Below, piece by piece: positions 16,800-24,904 of a stretch of DNA of 64,000 bases. The translations under genes and the position numbers were made by a program. A model generated the notes under the pieces. It was not told the DNA's origin and ran no database searches. It saw only the letters and a program-made list of their open reading frames with translations. The DNA lies in the NCBI GenBank assembly GCA_963708515.1, contig CAVPSX010000006.1, forward strand, positions 62,001-126,000. Direction: 5' to 3'. The number at the start of each line of letters is the position of its first letter. The stretch's first letter is position 1. This DNA is from JAPLJM01 sp963708515. GTDB lineage: Bacteria > Desulfobacterota > Syntrophia > Syntrophales > Fen-1087.

Positions 16800-16830
16800 T
16801 TTACCCGGCGGCATTTTGCCGCCGGGTAAA
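16800..16830 (+). terminator. Terminator after the symporter gene
   Basis: TTTACCCGGCGGC-ATTTT-GCCGCCGGGTAAA is a perfect 13-bp stem with a 5-nt loop, seven bases after the symporter stop. The A and T flanks make it usable on both strands. Confidence 0.85.
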
Positions 16831-16846
16831 ACCACCAACCCGAAGA

Positions 16847-16876
16847 GGGGACAGATCATCATCTGTCCCCTTTTTC
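16847..16876 (+). repeat. GGGGACAGAT palindrome, terminator-like
   Basis: GGGGACAGAT-CATC-ATCTGTCCCC followed by TTTTTC. It could act as a second terminator. The same GGGGACAGAT half-site recurs at 17636 (single), at 48241-48269 (palindrome) and at 58977-59021 (inverted pair), which marks it as a dispersed REP-like repeat rather than only a terminator. Confidence 0.7.
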
Positions 16877-16950
16877 TTTTCTAAAAATATCTTGCATAAT
16901 TCATGAACAAGGCATACTATTTCCTGAAACATTGGAAGGGAGGGTCCTTA

Positions 16951-17235
16951 ATGGCAAATTTGCAAATAAAAGGCATGGATGACGATTTATATCTGGAAAT
17001 AAAGAACATGGCAAAGGATGAGCAGCGGTCTGTCAGTCAGCAAATCCTCTATATAACGAAGCTCTTTTTAGCTAAGCGGAAAGCCATTGAGCACTTAAAG
17101 ACACCGGCAGAGGCCTTGCTGGGACTTACCGGTTCCTGGGCAGATGAGCGACCAGCCGAGGAAATTATCGCCGAAATCAGGGCGTCACGAAAGAGTTCGA
17201 TAAGATTATCGGAGGGGCTGGATGTTTCTGCTTGA
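16951..17235 (+). CDS. vapB: VapB-type antitoxin
   Basis: A 94-residue ribbon-helix-helix type antitoxin expected to bind DNA through 'NLQIKGMDDDLYLEIKNMA' and 'RSVSQQILYITKLFL' and to neutralise VapC with its C-terminal tail ('AEEIIAEIRASR'). The frame extends upstream to 16903, but GGAAGGGAGGG lies just before ATG 16951 and conserved sequence begins there. The last 14 bases overlap vapC, the usual arrangement. The pair sits directly after a GGGGACAGAT palindrome and before a second half-site at 17636, so the module is bracketed by dispersed-repeat sequences. Confidence 0.85.
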   Translation: MANLQIKGMDDDLYLEIKNMAKDEQRSVSQQILYITKLFLAKRKAIEHLKTPAEALLGLTGSWADERPAEEIIAEIRASRKSSIRLSEGLDVSA

Positions 17236-17632
17236 TACGGATACGGTAATCTATTCTCTTAAGGGCCATCCGGCGATCAGGATTAATCTCCAGCGGCATG
17301 TGCATGATCCTATGAAGATAAGCGTTATAACCTTTATGGAACTCTACTATGGCGCGTTCAAGTCTCGGCAACCTGCCGGCAATCTGGCAAAGATTAAAAC
17401 GTTGGAACAAGCCACAGAGATTGTTCCCGTGGGCATGGAAACGGCGCAGCTCTTCGGCACGCTCAAGGCGCAACTGGAAAACAAGGGGGAGCGGCTCGAT
17501 GATTTTGATCTGATTTTAGCTGCCTGCGCTCTTGCTCACAACCTGACCCTGGTCACGAACAATACTGGTCATTTCAAGCGTATCGCCGATTTGAAATTGA
17601 CCAATTGGTGTGAGTACCCGTCCACGAAATAA
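17222..17632 (+). CDS. vapC: VapC-type PIN-domain toxin
   Basis: A 136-residue PIN-domain ribonuclease, the toxin of a type II pair. Acidic active-site residues are visible: Asp in 'LLDTDTVIY', Glu in 'SVITFMELYYGAF', Asp in 'LDDFDLILAA', and the late 'LVTNNTGHF' motif. The length is standard. GGAGGGGCTGG precedes the ATG. It overlaps vapB by 14 bp in a different frame. All catalytic positions are intact, so it is probably functional. The RNA target, which in this family can be tRNA or rRNA, is unknown. Confidence 0.9.
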   Translation: MFLLDTDTVIYSLKGHPAIRINLQRHVHDPMKISVITFMELYYGAFKSRQPAGNLAKIKTLEQATEIVPVGMETAQLFGTLKAQLENKGERLDDFDLILAACALAHNLTLVTNNTGHFKRIADLKLTNWCEYPSTK

Positions 17633-17760
17633 GGGACAGATTTATTTAATAAAAAATGTCAGTTGAATCGCAACGGAACATGGGAGAGGCCAGTCGTACA
17701 CCGCCCTGGCTCTCGTGGAATGGTTTGTCCCCGCCCTGATGCTTGACGAGGAGGATCCGC

Positions 17761-19665
17761 ATGAATGATCAGGCCTTTCAATTTCTGTCAAAACTGCCCC
17801 CATTTACCTTTCTGCCCGAGGATGAAATCAAAAAAATAGCCGCGGAAGTATCGTCTGTGCACCATCCGAAGGAAACGGAATTGTTCGTTCAGGGCAGATC
17901 GAAAATCGAACATCTTTTTATCATCCACAAGGGCGCTGCGGAACGATATTACAGAGAAAACAACAAGGAGGATATCCTGCATGAGTTCTTGAGCGACGGG
18001 GATATGTTCGGAGGGGTTTCCATGCTGCTGCACGATGGGATCGCCGCGCGCATGCTGAAAACGAAAGAGGATACGGATTTTTACGTTCTGCCGAAACGAA
18101 AATTCATGGATCTCTGCTTGCGCTATGAAGCCTTCTCCAAGTTTTTTTCCGATATTTTTGGAAAACTCATGCTCGATAAATCCTTTGCCGCGATCATCTG
18201 CCAGGATGTGCAGCCGAGAGAAGACGAGGTTCCGCAATTTTTCAACCAGCCCGTGGAAAGCGTTTATGCCCGGGACCTTGTTTTTTGTAATGCGGACGTA
18301 TCGATCCAGGAAGCGGCTGTCATCATGGGCCGGCGCCATTGCAGCTCCATTTTTGTCAGGAACCCCGACGGAGATTTTATCGGCATTGTGACCGACAATG
18401 ATCTCAGGAAGAAAGTGATCGGCGCCGGGTGCGACATCAGAAGGCCTGTTGCGGAAATCATGTCTTCTCCCCTGGGCGCCATCCCGGCCCGGGCGCCCAT
18501 TTTTGAAGCGTTGATGACCATGATGCAGAAGAACCTCAAGCACCTCGCGGTCACGGACGCCGATGGAACGGTTACCGGCGCGGTCACGATCAGCGACCTG
18601 ATTGCGGCCCAGGGACAGTCGGCGTTCTTTCTTCTGCGCGAGATTGACGCGGCGGGACGCATCGAGGATATCACAGACAAACAAAGCCGCCTGCCCCGCC
18701 TGATCCAGACCCTCATCAACAGCGGCGTCAAGGCCGACAATGTGGCAAAGCTCGTCTCGACCATCTCGGACGCCATTTTGAATAAACTGATCAAATTTGC
18801 GATGGATGACCTGGGCCCGCCGCCGGCCAGATTTGTCTTTCTGATCCTCGGAAGCGAAGGCAGAAGGGAACAGACCCTGAAAACAGACCAGGATAATGCA
18901 ATCCTGTTCGAAGATATGCCGGGTGAGTTTACAGATAGCGTAAGAGGTTACTTTTTAAAGTTAGGGGAAAAGGTCTGCACCGGGCTCGATCAGGCGGGAT
19001 ATACCTTCTGCAAAGGCGATGTCATGGCAAAAAATCCCCAGTGGTGCCAGCCGTTGTCTGTGTGGAAAGAATACTTTACAAAATGGATTGCCACCGTGGA
19101 ACCCATGGCGCTGCTGCAATCGAACATTTTTTTCGATTTTCGCGGCGGCTACGGAGATGTGGATCTGGCGATGCAATTACGGAGGCATCTTTTCACTTCC
19201 CTTGCTGCCCGGCCGAATTTTTTCCGTTATCTTACGGAAACCTCATTAGACATGAAACCCCCCCTGGGCTTTTTCAGGAATTTTATCGTTGAGTCGAAGG
19301 GGGAGCACCGCGACGCCTTTGATATCAAGAAATCCATGACGACGATCGTCAACTTTGCCAGGACCTATGCCCTGAATCACGGGATCGAAGAAACAAATAC
19401 TCCGGAAAGGCTGAACCGGCTCTTCCTGATAAATGTTTTATCCAGGCAGGACTATCATGAGCTTGAACAGTCCTACAGTTTTCTGATGCAGATGCGATTT
19501 GTCCGTCAGGTCACAGCCATTATGAAAGAAAATGGAAAACCGGATAATTATATCAATCCGAAGACGCTCTCGCACCTCGAACAGACCATGCTGCGGGAGA
19601 TCTTCAAAAGCATCGAAAAGTATCAGGCAAAAATGAGCTTCGATTTCATCGGGGTTTCCCGCTGA
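17761..19665 (+). CDS. Cyclic-nucleotide-binding / CBS pair / DUF294 nucleotidyltransferase protein
   Basis: A 634-residue cytoplasmic signalling protein. In order: a Crp-like cNMP-binding domain (about 15-130, 'FLSDGDMFGGVSMLL'), two CBS domains (about 165-290, 'HCSSIFVRNPDGDFIGIVTDNDLR', 'VTISDLIAAQG'), and a DUF294 nucleotidyltransferase-like domain starting near residue 350 with 'ILGSEGRREQTLKTDQDNAIL', which keeps the GS...R...D-x-D pattern, plus its C-terminal partner domain. GAGGAGG precedes ATG 17761; an in-frame start at 17743 is less likely. It converges on a signalling operon that contains a DnaQ-type exonuclease. These two families are often neighbours near acetate permease or acs genes in other proteobacteria. 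The reaction is unknown. Confidence 0.85.
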   Translation: MNDQAFQFLSKLPPFTFLPEDEIKKIAAEVSSVHHPKETELFVQGRSKIEHLFIIHKGAAERYYRENNKEDILHEFLSDGDMFGGVSMLLHDGIAARMLKTKEDTDFYVLPKRKFMDLCLRYEAFSKFFSDIFGKLMLDKSFAAIICQDVQPREDEVPQFFNQPVESVYARDLVFCNADVSIQEAAVIMGRRHCSSIFVRNPDGDFIGIVTDNDLRKKVIGAGCDIRRPVAEIMSSPLGAIPARAPIFEALMTMMQKNLKHLAVTDADGTVTGAVTISDLIAAQGQSAFFLLREIDAAGRIEDITDKQSRLPRLIQTLINSGVKADNVAKLVSTISDAILNKLIKFAMDDLGPPPARFVFLILGSEGRREQTLKTDQDNAILFEDMPGEFTDSVRGYFLKLGEKVCTGLDQAGYTFCKGDVMAKNPQWCQPLSVWKEYFTKWIATVEPMALLQSNIFFDFRGGYGDVDLAMQLRRHLFTSLAARPNFFRYLTETSLDMKPPLGFFRNFIVESKGEHRDAFDIKKSMTTIVNFARTYALNHGIEETNTPERLNRLFLINVLSRQDYHELEQSYSFLMQMRFVRQVTAIMKENGKPDNYINPKTLSHLEQTMLREIFKSIEKYQAKMSFDFIGVSR

Positions 19666-19749
19666 CAAAGATGGAAATTTCCCTGTCAAGAGACGAGGAA
19701 GGGGTGGAGCATTATCATGCTTTGTTGCGCCCGCGCCGGGCATGCGGGG

Positions 19750-20940
19750 TCATGAGGGAATCGGATTCGTTGTGTTCGACACGTCAACGGTTGACCCGCC
19801 TCCGGGGATCTCAAAAATGAAGGTGCTGCCGGCGCCGGCTTCGCTTTCCACCCAGATTCTCCCATGATGCGCCTCAACGGCCAGTTTGCAGAAGGCAAGA
19901 CCGAGGCCGGTCGAGTATTTACGCGCGCTTTGCCGGATTTCAACCTGGCCGAATTTTTCAAAGATTTTTTCCTGGTACGCTACGGGAATGCCCGGGCCGT
20001 TATCCCGGACGGAAAACAACACCCCATCCTCTTTTGGTTCGACACCAATGGAAATCGCACCATCGGCAGCCGTGAACTTGATTGCGTTGTCCAAAAGATT
20101 GATGATGACACGCAAAAGGATATCATGATCGGCTGATACATGTTTAGCATGCTGCGAAGCATCAAACCTGATGTCGCGAAGCTCTCTCACGCCCTCCATT
20201 TTTTCCACGGCCTCGACCATCAGATCATTCGGATTGAATTCCGTAAGGTTCAGCTTCATCTGCCTGGCTTCCAATTTGCTGACGTCGAGGAGGTTGTTGG
20301 CCATGGTCGTCAGCGTATTGACCGACAGGCGTACAGCGTTAAGTTGCCTTGCGTAAATCCCGTCCAATATGCCTTCGCTATGATCTTTCAGTAATTGCAG
20401 AGAGCTGCTGATCCCGGTAAGCAGGTTTCGCATGTCGTGAACGATCATGTGGGTCAGTTGGTCCCGCAGGTTTTCGAGTTCCTGGAGCCTCAGATAGCTG
20501 CTCCCCAGTTCCCTGTTCTTCTCTTCCAGCTCACCCTGGTAAAAGTGCAATTTCAAATGGGTGCCGACACGGGCATGGACTTCCTCCGCCTGAAACGGCT
20601 TGGTAATATAGTCAACGCCGCCTGCCTGAAATCCCTGGATCTTATCCTCCGTATCGGTCAGGGCGCTGATGAAGATGACCGGTATCATCCGGCTTCGCTC
20701 TTCGGATTTAAGGCGGCGGCATACCTCATAGCCGTCCATATCGGGCATCTTCACGTCCAGGAGAATCAGATCCGGCAATTCAACAGCTACCGTTTTCAGG
20801 GCCAGGCGTCCGCTGGAGGCGGCGCGAACACGGTATCCGTGACTTGCAAGGAGCTCGGTGATCAGCTTCAGATTTTCCGGAGTATCGTCAACGACGAGAA
20901 TCTGGAATTCATCCGTCCTTTGTGCTTTGTCATCCATCAT
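19750..20940 (-). CDS. Receiver domain fused to a histidine kinase
   Basis: A 396-residue cytoplasmic protein with a receiver domain first (about 10-130; 'LVVDDTPENLK', phospho-acceptor Asp in 'ILLDVKMPDMDG', Lys in 'YITKPFQAEE'), then a coiled coil, a HisKA helix with His near residue 167 ('LTHMIVHDMRNLLTG') and a HATPase domain ('LLRVIINLLDNAIKFT', 'RDNGPGIP', 'GLGLAFCKLAVE'). There is no membrane segment, so input probably comes through the receiver, for example from the hybrid kinase encoded 14 bp upstream. It is the last gene of the five-gene minus-strand operon. No DNA-binding output domain is present. Confidence 0.92.
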   Translation of the reverse strand: MMDDKAQRTDEFQILVVDDTPENLKLITELLASHGYRVRAASSGRLALKTVAVELPDLILLDVKMPDMDGYEVCRRLKSEERSRMIPVIFISALTDTEDKIQGFQAGGVDYITKPFQAEEVHARVGTHLKLHFYQGELEEKNRELGSSYLRLQELENLRDQLTHMIVHDMRNLLTGISSSLQLLKDHSEGILDGIYARQLNAVRLSVNTLTTMANNLLDVSKLEARQMKLNLTEFNPNDLMVEAVEKMEGVRELRDIRFDASQHAKHVSADHDILLRVIINLLDNAIKFTAADGAISIGVEPKEDGVLFSVRDNGPGIPVAYQEKIFEKFGQVEIRQSARKYSTGLGLAFCKLAVEAHHGRIWVESEAGAGSTFIFEIPGGGSTVDVSNTTNPIPS

Positions 20941-20954
20941 ACGTTCTCGTCCCG

Positions 20955-23630
20955 CTAACCTATGCTCTCCAGCAGCATCAGCAGCCGGTCATACTCCAGA
21001 TTTTCCGTAAAGCCTCTCAAGACAGCGCCAAGAGGGGCATCTATGACGGCGATCTTCTCGATGACCTTTAAGGTATTAGCTGTATCCAGCCTCAATGCCG
21101 CTGCATGGAGTTCCATCAGCAGACCCTGGGGGAGCGCTTTCATTTGCTCGGGTGAGGGTTGGACCGACCGGCCGGCCGGCATCTCATCGACAGGCTCATA
21201 GATATATTCCAGCCCGAGATGTTTTGCCATAACATCGAATATCTCGTGCTCACGGAAGGGCTTGCTCACGAAATCATCGCAGCCCGCCAACAGGATCTCT
21301 GCGCGGTCCTCGTCCAGCGTGTATGCGGTCAGCGCCACGATAACGATCGACTTGCCGGCCGCGGTGGCCTTGATACGCCGGGTAGCCTCCAGGCCGTCCA
21401 TCACCGGCATGCGGATGTCCATGAAGACGAAGTGCGGCTGAAACGCTTCACAGATCTCCACCGCATCCTTGCCGTTCGCAGCTTCCTTTACATCAAGACC
21501 CGCCATCTGGAGAAACTTGACCAGCAGGATACGGCTTTCCTCACTGTCTTCGGCCACCAGGATGCGGGGGACGGCCTGCCCCTGCGCCAGACCGATGACT
21601 CTTCGTGCGTGTTTTTCTTCCCGGCTGACATCGGACCTTTGCCCCTTTTTGACGGGGACTTCGAGGCGGAACGTACTGCCTTCACCCGCCCGGCTTGTCA
21701 AGGTGATGTCTCCCCCCATCAGGCGCGCGTACTCCCGGCTGATGGCGAGCCCCAGGCCGGTGCCGCTTTCGCTCCGCCTGCCGCTGGCCGTCTGCTCGAA
21801 GGTCCGGAACAGCTTGTCCTGCTCCTCTTCCGCGATGCCCACTCCCGTATCCGCGACTTCCACAGTCAGCCTCAGGTCGATCGCCGTTTGTTCCTCGACG
21901 GCATACCGCACGGCGATGCCGCCTTGCTCGGTGAACTTGACGGCGTTTCCCATGAGGTTGATCAGGATCTGACGCAATTTGTTCTGATCGGCGACGATAT
22001 CATAGGGCAGATCACTGATTCCCGCCAGATCCAGTCGCAAGCCCTTGGCATCCGTCCTGACCTTGAACATCATCCCGAGGTCGCGCAACAGCGCCTGGAG
22101 ATCGAAGGCGACGGCCTCCAGGACGATACGCTGCGCCTCGATTTTGGCTATCTCCAGCACGTTATTGATCAACGCCAGCAGATGTTCGCCGCTGCGATTG
22201 ATGGTATTCAGATATTCCCGCTGTTCGGGCCGCAGCGACGCGTCTCTTTGCATCAGTTGCGAATAGCCCAGAATGGCATTCATCGGGGTGCGCAGTTCGT
22301 GGCTCATATTCGCGAGAAAGGCGCTCTTGGCCTCGTTGGCGGCCTCGGCGGCCTCCTTGGCCAGGTAGAGTTCGGCCGTGCGCTCTTTGACCAGATCTTC
22401 CAGGCGTTCCCGATGTCTTTTCAGTTCATCCTCGGCCTTTTTGCGAGAGGTGATGTCGCGGACGGATTCAATGGCGCCGACCACTTTGCCCTTGTTGTCA
22501 TAAAGAGGGGCTGCCGTGCCGAAAAAGTACAGTACGCCCCCCCCCTTCACATTCAGGACGTAGGTTTCGCCCGCAAGGGTCCCATCCGGCCTTTTTTCAA
22601 TGTGAGCATAGCGCTTTTCGAATTCTTCCTGCGGTTCCGTGACAATATCTACAAGCATCGGCCGCCTCTCGCCGTAGAAGGCCAGGGCGTACTCGTAATT
22701 GCCCTTGCCCAGGATATCCTTCTTCTTGACGCCTGTCATGCTCTCCATGGCATGGTTCCAACCGATGATCTTCTTTTCATGATCAACGACAAGGGTGGCG
22801 TCCGGAAGAAATTCAATGATATCAAGAAGCTGCTGATGGGCGATCTGCAGCTGATCCAGCATGATATTGAACCTGTTTGCAAAAAAACCGATCTCGTCAT
22901 CGCTTCTCACATCCGCCCGGATGCTGAAATCCCCCGTTCCGTATTTTTCCAGGACTTTTACAAGGTAAGCGATCGGACGCGTAATCGACCGCGTACCGAT
23001 AAATCCCAACAATACGGCCGTGATAACCGTTATGATGCTGAGGATAAAAATGTAATTCTTGATTCGATGGGTTTGTTCTTTTGCATCATTCCATGAATCG
23101 TACATGATGATTGCCGCAATCTTGTCGTACTGGAGGAGCAGGGTGGTAAGGCGTGAGTGCAGATCGCGAAATTCATCCGCTGAATTGATGGTTGCTTCAT
23201 GATCAGCGCCTTTCGCGTCGGCGCTTCGCAAAACATTGTTCAGGCTGTCCTGGTATTGAAGAAAGATATGTTGCAATTGATCGAACACCTTTTTTTCTTC
23301 CGCTTCCAGGCTTCTGAGGTGTATGCTGCGCATATATTCATTGAGCGTCCGCAAGCCATCCTTGATAATGATGCGGATGGCCACCTTCCGGCTTTCTGTT
23401 TTTGTGGAAAGGTACTCCTCGACCAGACTGTAGACAAATCCGCTTTTGATGATAATGTCCTTGCTCAGGCTGCGTGCATCTCCCTTTTCCATGACATGTT
23501 GCGATACGAGGGTATCAATGGATTTCAGTTGGTAATAGGAGATCCCGCTGATCAAAAGCAGGATGGCCACCAGGATAAAAAATCCGCCTGCGATTTTGCT
23601 GCCTATCGATGAGGGTATGAGATGCTTCAT
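20955..23630 (-). CDS. Membrane hybrid sensor histidine kinase
   Basis: An 891-residue inner-membrane kinase. Order: TM1 (about 12-32), periplasmic helical sensor, TM2 (about 193-215), HAMP (about 215-265), PAS (about 270-395), coiled coil, HisKA with His near 442 ('FLANMSHELRTPMN'), HATPase ('ILINLMGNAVKFTEQ', 'DTGVGIAEEEQDKLF', 'GTGLGLAISREYARLMGG'), receiver ('ILVAEDSEESR', Asp in 'FVFMDIRMPVMDG', 'FVSKPFREHE'), then a short C-terminal helical tail with no clear HPt histidine. The gene for a substrate-binding lipoprotein ends 12 bp before its start, suggesting that the lipoprotein presents a ligand to the periplasmic sensor. That is inference. Confidence 0.93.
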   Translation of the reverse strand: MKHLIPSSIGSKIAGGFFILVAILLLISGISYYQLKSIDTLVSQHVMEKGDARSLSKDIIIKSGFVYSLVEEYLSTKTESRKVAIRIIIKDGLRTLNEYMRSIHLRSLEAEEKKVFDQLQHIFLQYQDSLNNVLRSADAKGADHEATINSADEFRDLHSRLTTLLLQYDKIAAIIMYDSWNDAKEQTHRIKNYIFILSIITVITAVLLGFIGTRSITRPIAYLVKVLEKYGTGDFSIRADVRSDDEIGFFANRFNIMLDQLQIAHQQLLDIIEFLPDATLVVDHEKKIIGWNHAMESMTGVKKKDILGKGNYEYALAFYGERRPMLVDIVTEPQEEFEKRYAHIEKRPDGTLAGETYVLNVKGGGVLYFFGTAAPLYDNKGKVVGAIESVRDITSRKKAEDELKRHRERLEDLVKERTAELYLAKEAAEAANEAKSAFLANMSHELRTPMNAILGYSQLMQRDASLRPEQREYLNTINRSGEHLLALINNVLEIAKIEAQRIVLEAVAFDLQALLRDLGMMFKVRTDAKGLRLDLAGISDLPYDIVADQNKLRQILINLMGNAVKFTEQGGIAVRYAVEEQTAIDLRLTVEVADTGVGIAEEEQDKLFRTFEQTASGRRSESGTGLGLAISREYARLMGGDITLTSRAGEGSTFRLEVPVKKGQRSDVSREEKHARRVIGLAQGQAVPRILVAEDSEESRILLVKFLQMAGLDVKEAANGKDAVEICEAFQPHFVFMDIRMPVMDGLEATRRIKATAAGKSIVIVALTAYTLDEDRAEILLAGCDDFVSKPFREHEIFDVMAKHLGLEYIYEPVDEMPAGRSVQPSPEQMKALPQGLLMELHAAALRLDTANTLKVIEKIAVIDAPLGAVLRGFTENLEYDRLLMLLESIG

Positions 23631-23642
23631 AGGATCTTCATG

Positions 23643-24824
23643 TCAGTCGGCGGAAAGGTAGCCCGTGATAACTTGCCACCTGCCGTTTTTGACCTCGCCC
23701 AATTTCAGTTGCTTGCAACCTCTGTGATCGGTCGTGGTAAATGTCACCGGTGCGGTAATGCCGCCTGTACTGTAATTGCGCATGCCCTCCAGGGCCTTCT
23801 GGATACCCGGGCCCGACAGATCATCGCCGGCCCGTCTTACCCCCTCCAGCATCACCTCCGCCGTTGCCCATCCCTGGATGTTGCGAAGGATATAGCCCTC
23901 AATATCTATTCCTTTGCGCCGGTTATATTCCATGATTTTTACGATTCCGGGGATGGCGGGATCCGTAAACTCAAAAGGGATGGCCCCGATGAACCCTTCG
24001 GACGCCTCCCCGGCAAGGGCAATCAGTTTCTCGTCGGCGCACCAGTTCAAACCGATGAATCTCGTATCGAGCCTCATTTTTTTCGCATCCTTCAATATGA
24101 CGGACGCTGCCCATGTTGTTTCCTGAAGGATTGCGAAATCAGCCTTTTTCTGCTTTATTCTCAAAAGCTGTTCTTTTGCCTCGCGCGCATCGAGGGAGAC
24201 GATCTCTTCGGCGACCACCTCTATTCCAATGGATGCTGCATAGGCCCTTCCATCCTGTATGGGCGATTTCCCGAATTCCGTATCCGAGTAGATAAAAGCC
24301 ACTCTCGGTTTGGACGATCGATCCTTCCATTGATCCAGAATATATTTCAGGACGATTCGCATCTGATCCGAATAGGTGACGCCGATCAGGAAGTTGTAAG
24401 GCGCTTCGTCGATGATCCCCAGTTTTGAGGAATAGGAGGCCGACATGAAAGGGATCCTGTCTTCGGCTATCCTGGGGCGCAAATACTCCGTATCGCCCGT
24501 TCCCCAGCCGAGGATCACGTGAACCTTTTCATTGATCAGCTTTTCATAGGCAACCTTTGCACGCGGGACGAGGTACCCGTAATCCATATCGATCAGCTTC
24601 ACTTTCCGCCCGTTGATGCCGCCCTTCTCATTGATGTAATCGACATATCTTCTGATGCCGTCCGCATAAGGCACGCTGATCTCATAGGTCGCCCCGCTCA
24701 AATCGAAGATCGCTCCGACTTTAATTTCGTGCAGCGGCTGCTTCCTGTCGCAGCCGGCAAACAATGCAATCGCCGCAAGCGCGATCAAGGCAGGGACAAA
24801 ATGCGGTCCGTATTTACATTTCAT
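23643..24824 (-). CDS. Periplasmic substrate-binding lipoprotein (branched-chain amino acid/urea type)
   Basis: A 393-residue type I periplasmic binding protein (Peripla_BP_6). The N-terminus is a lipoprotein signal ending 'IALFAGC', with the lipid-bearing Cys near residue 25. 'EIKVGAIFDLSGATYEIS', 'YINEKGGINGRKVKLIDMDYG' and 'LGWGTGDTEYLRPRIAEDRIP' are typical of the LivJ/AmiC class. No ABC permease or ATPase genes are nearby. It is embedded among kinase genes, 12 bp from a hybrid kinase with a periplasmic domain, so a sensory rather than transport role is more likely. The ligand is unknown; amino acids, short amides and carboxylates are all bound by relatives. Confidence 0.9.
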   Translation of the reverse strand: MKCKYGPHFVPALIALAAIALFAGCDRKQPLHEIKVGAIFDLSGATYEISVPYADGIRRYVDYINEKGGINGRKVKLIDMDYGYLVPRAKVAYEKLINEKVHVILGWGTGDTEYLRPRIAEDRIPFMSASYSSKLGIIDEAPYNFLIGVTYSDQMRIVLKYILDQWKDRSSKPRVAFIYSDTEFGKSPIQDGRAYAASIGIEVVAEEIVSLDAREAKEQLLRIKQKKADFAILQETTWAASVILKDAKKMRLDTRFIGLNWCADEKLIALAGEASEGFIGAIPFEFTDPAIPGIVKIMEYNRRKGIDIEGYILRNIQGWATAEVMLEGVRRAGDDLSGPGIQKALEGMRNYSTGGITAPVTFTTTDHRGCKQLKLGEVKNGRWQVITGYLSAD

Positions 24825-24904
24825 GGGATCCTCCTTGCTTCATTCTCGGCAGAGTGCACAATAACTCCCTTTCCATCGGCCGGCGTATATCCTTGAAGAG
24901 CTTC

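Noticed and set aside
21159..23096. 645-codon plus-strand open frame opposite the hybrid kinase
   Set aside because: No start signal and an unnatural composition; the minus strand has a fully assigned kinase over the whole stretch.
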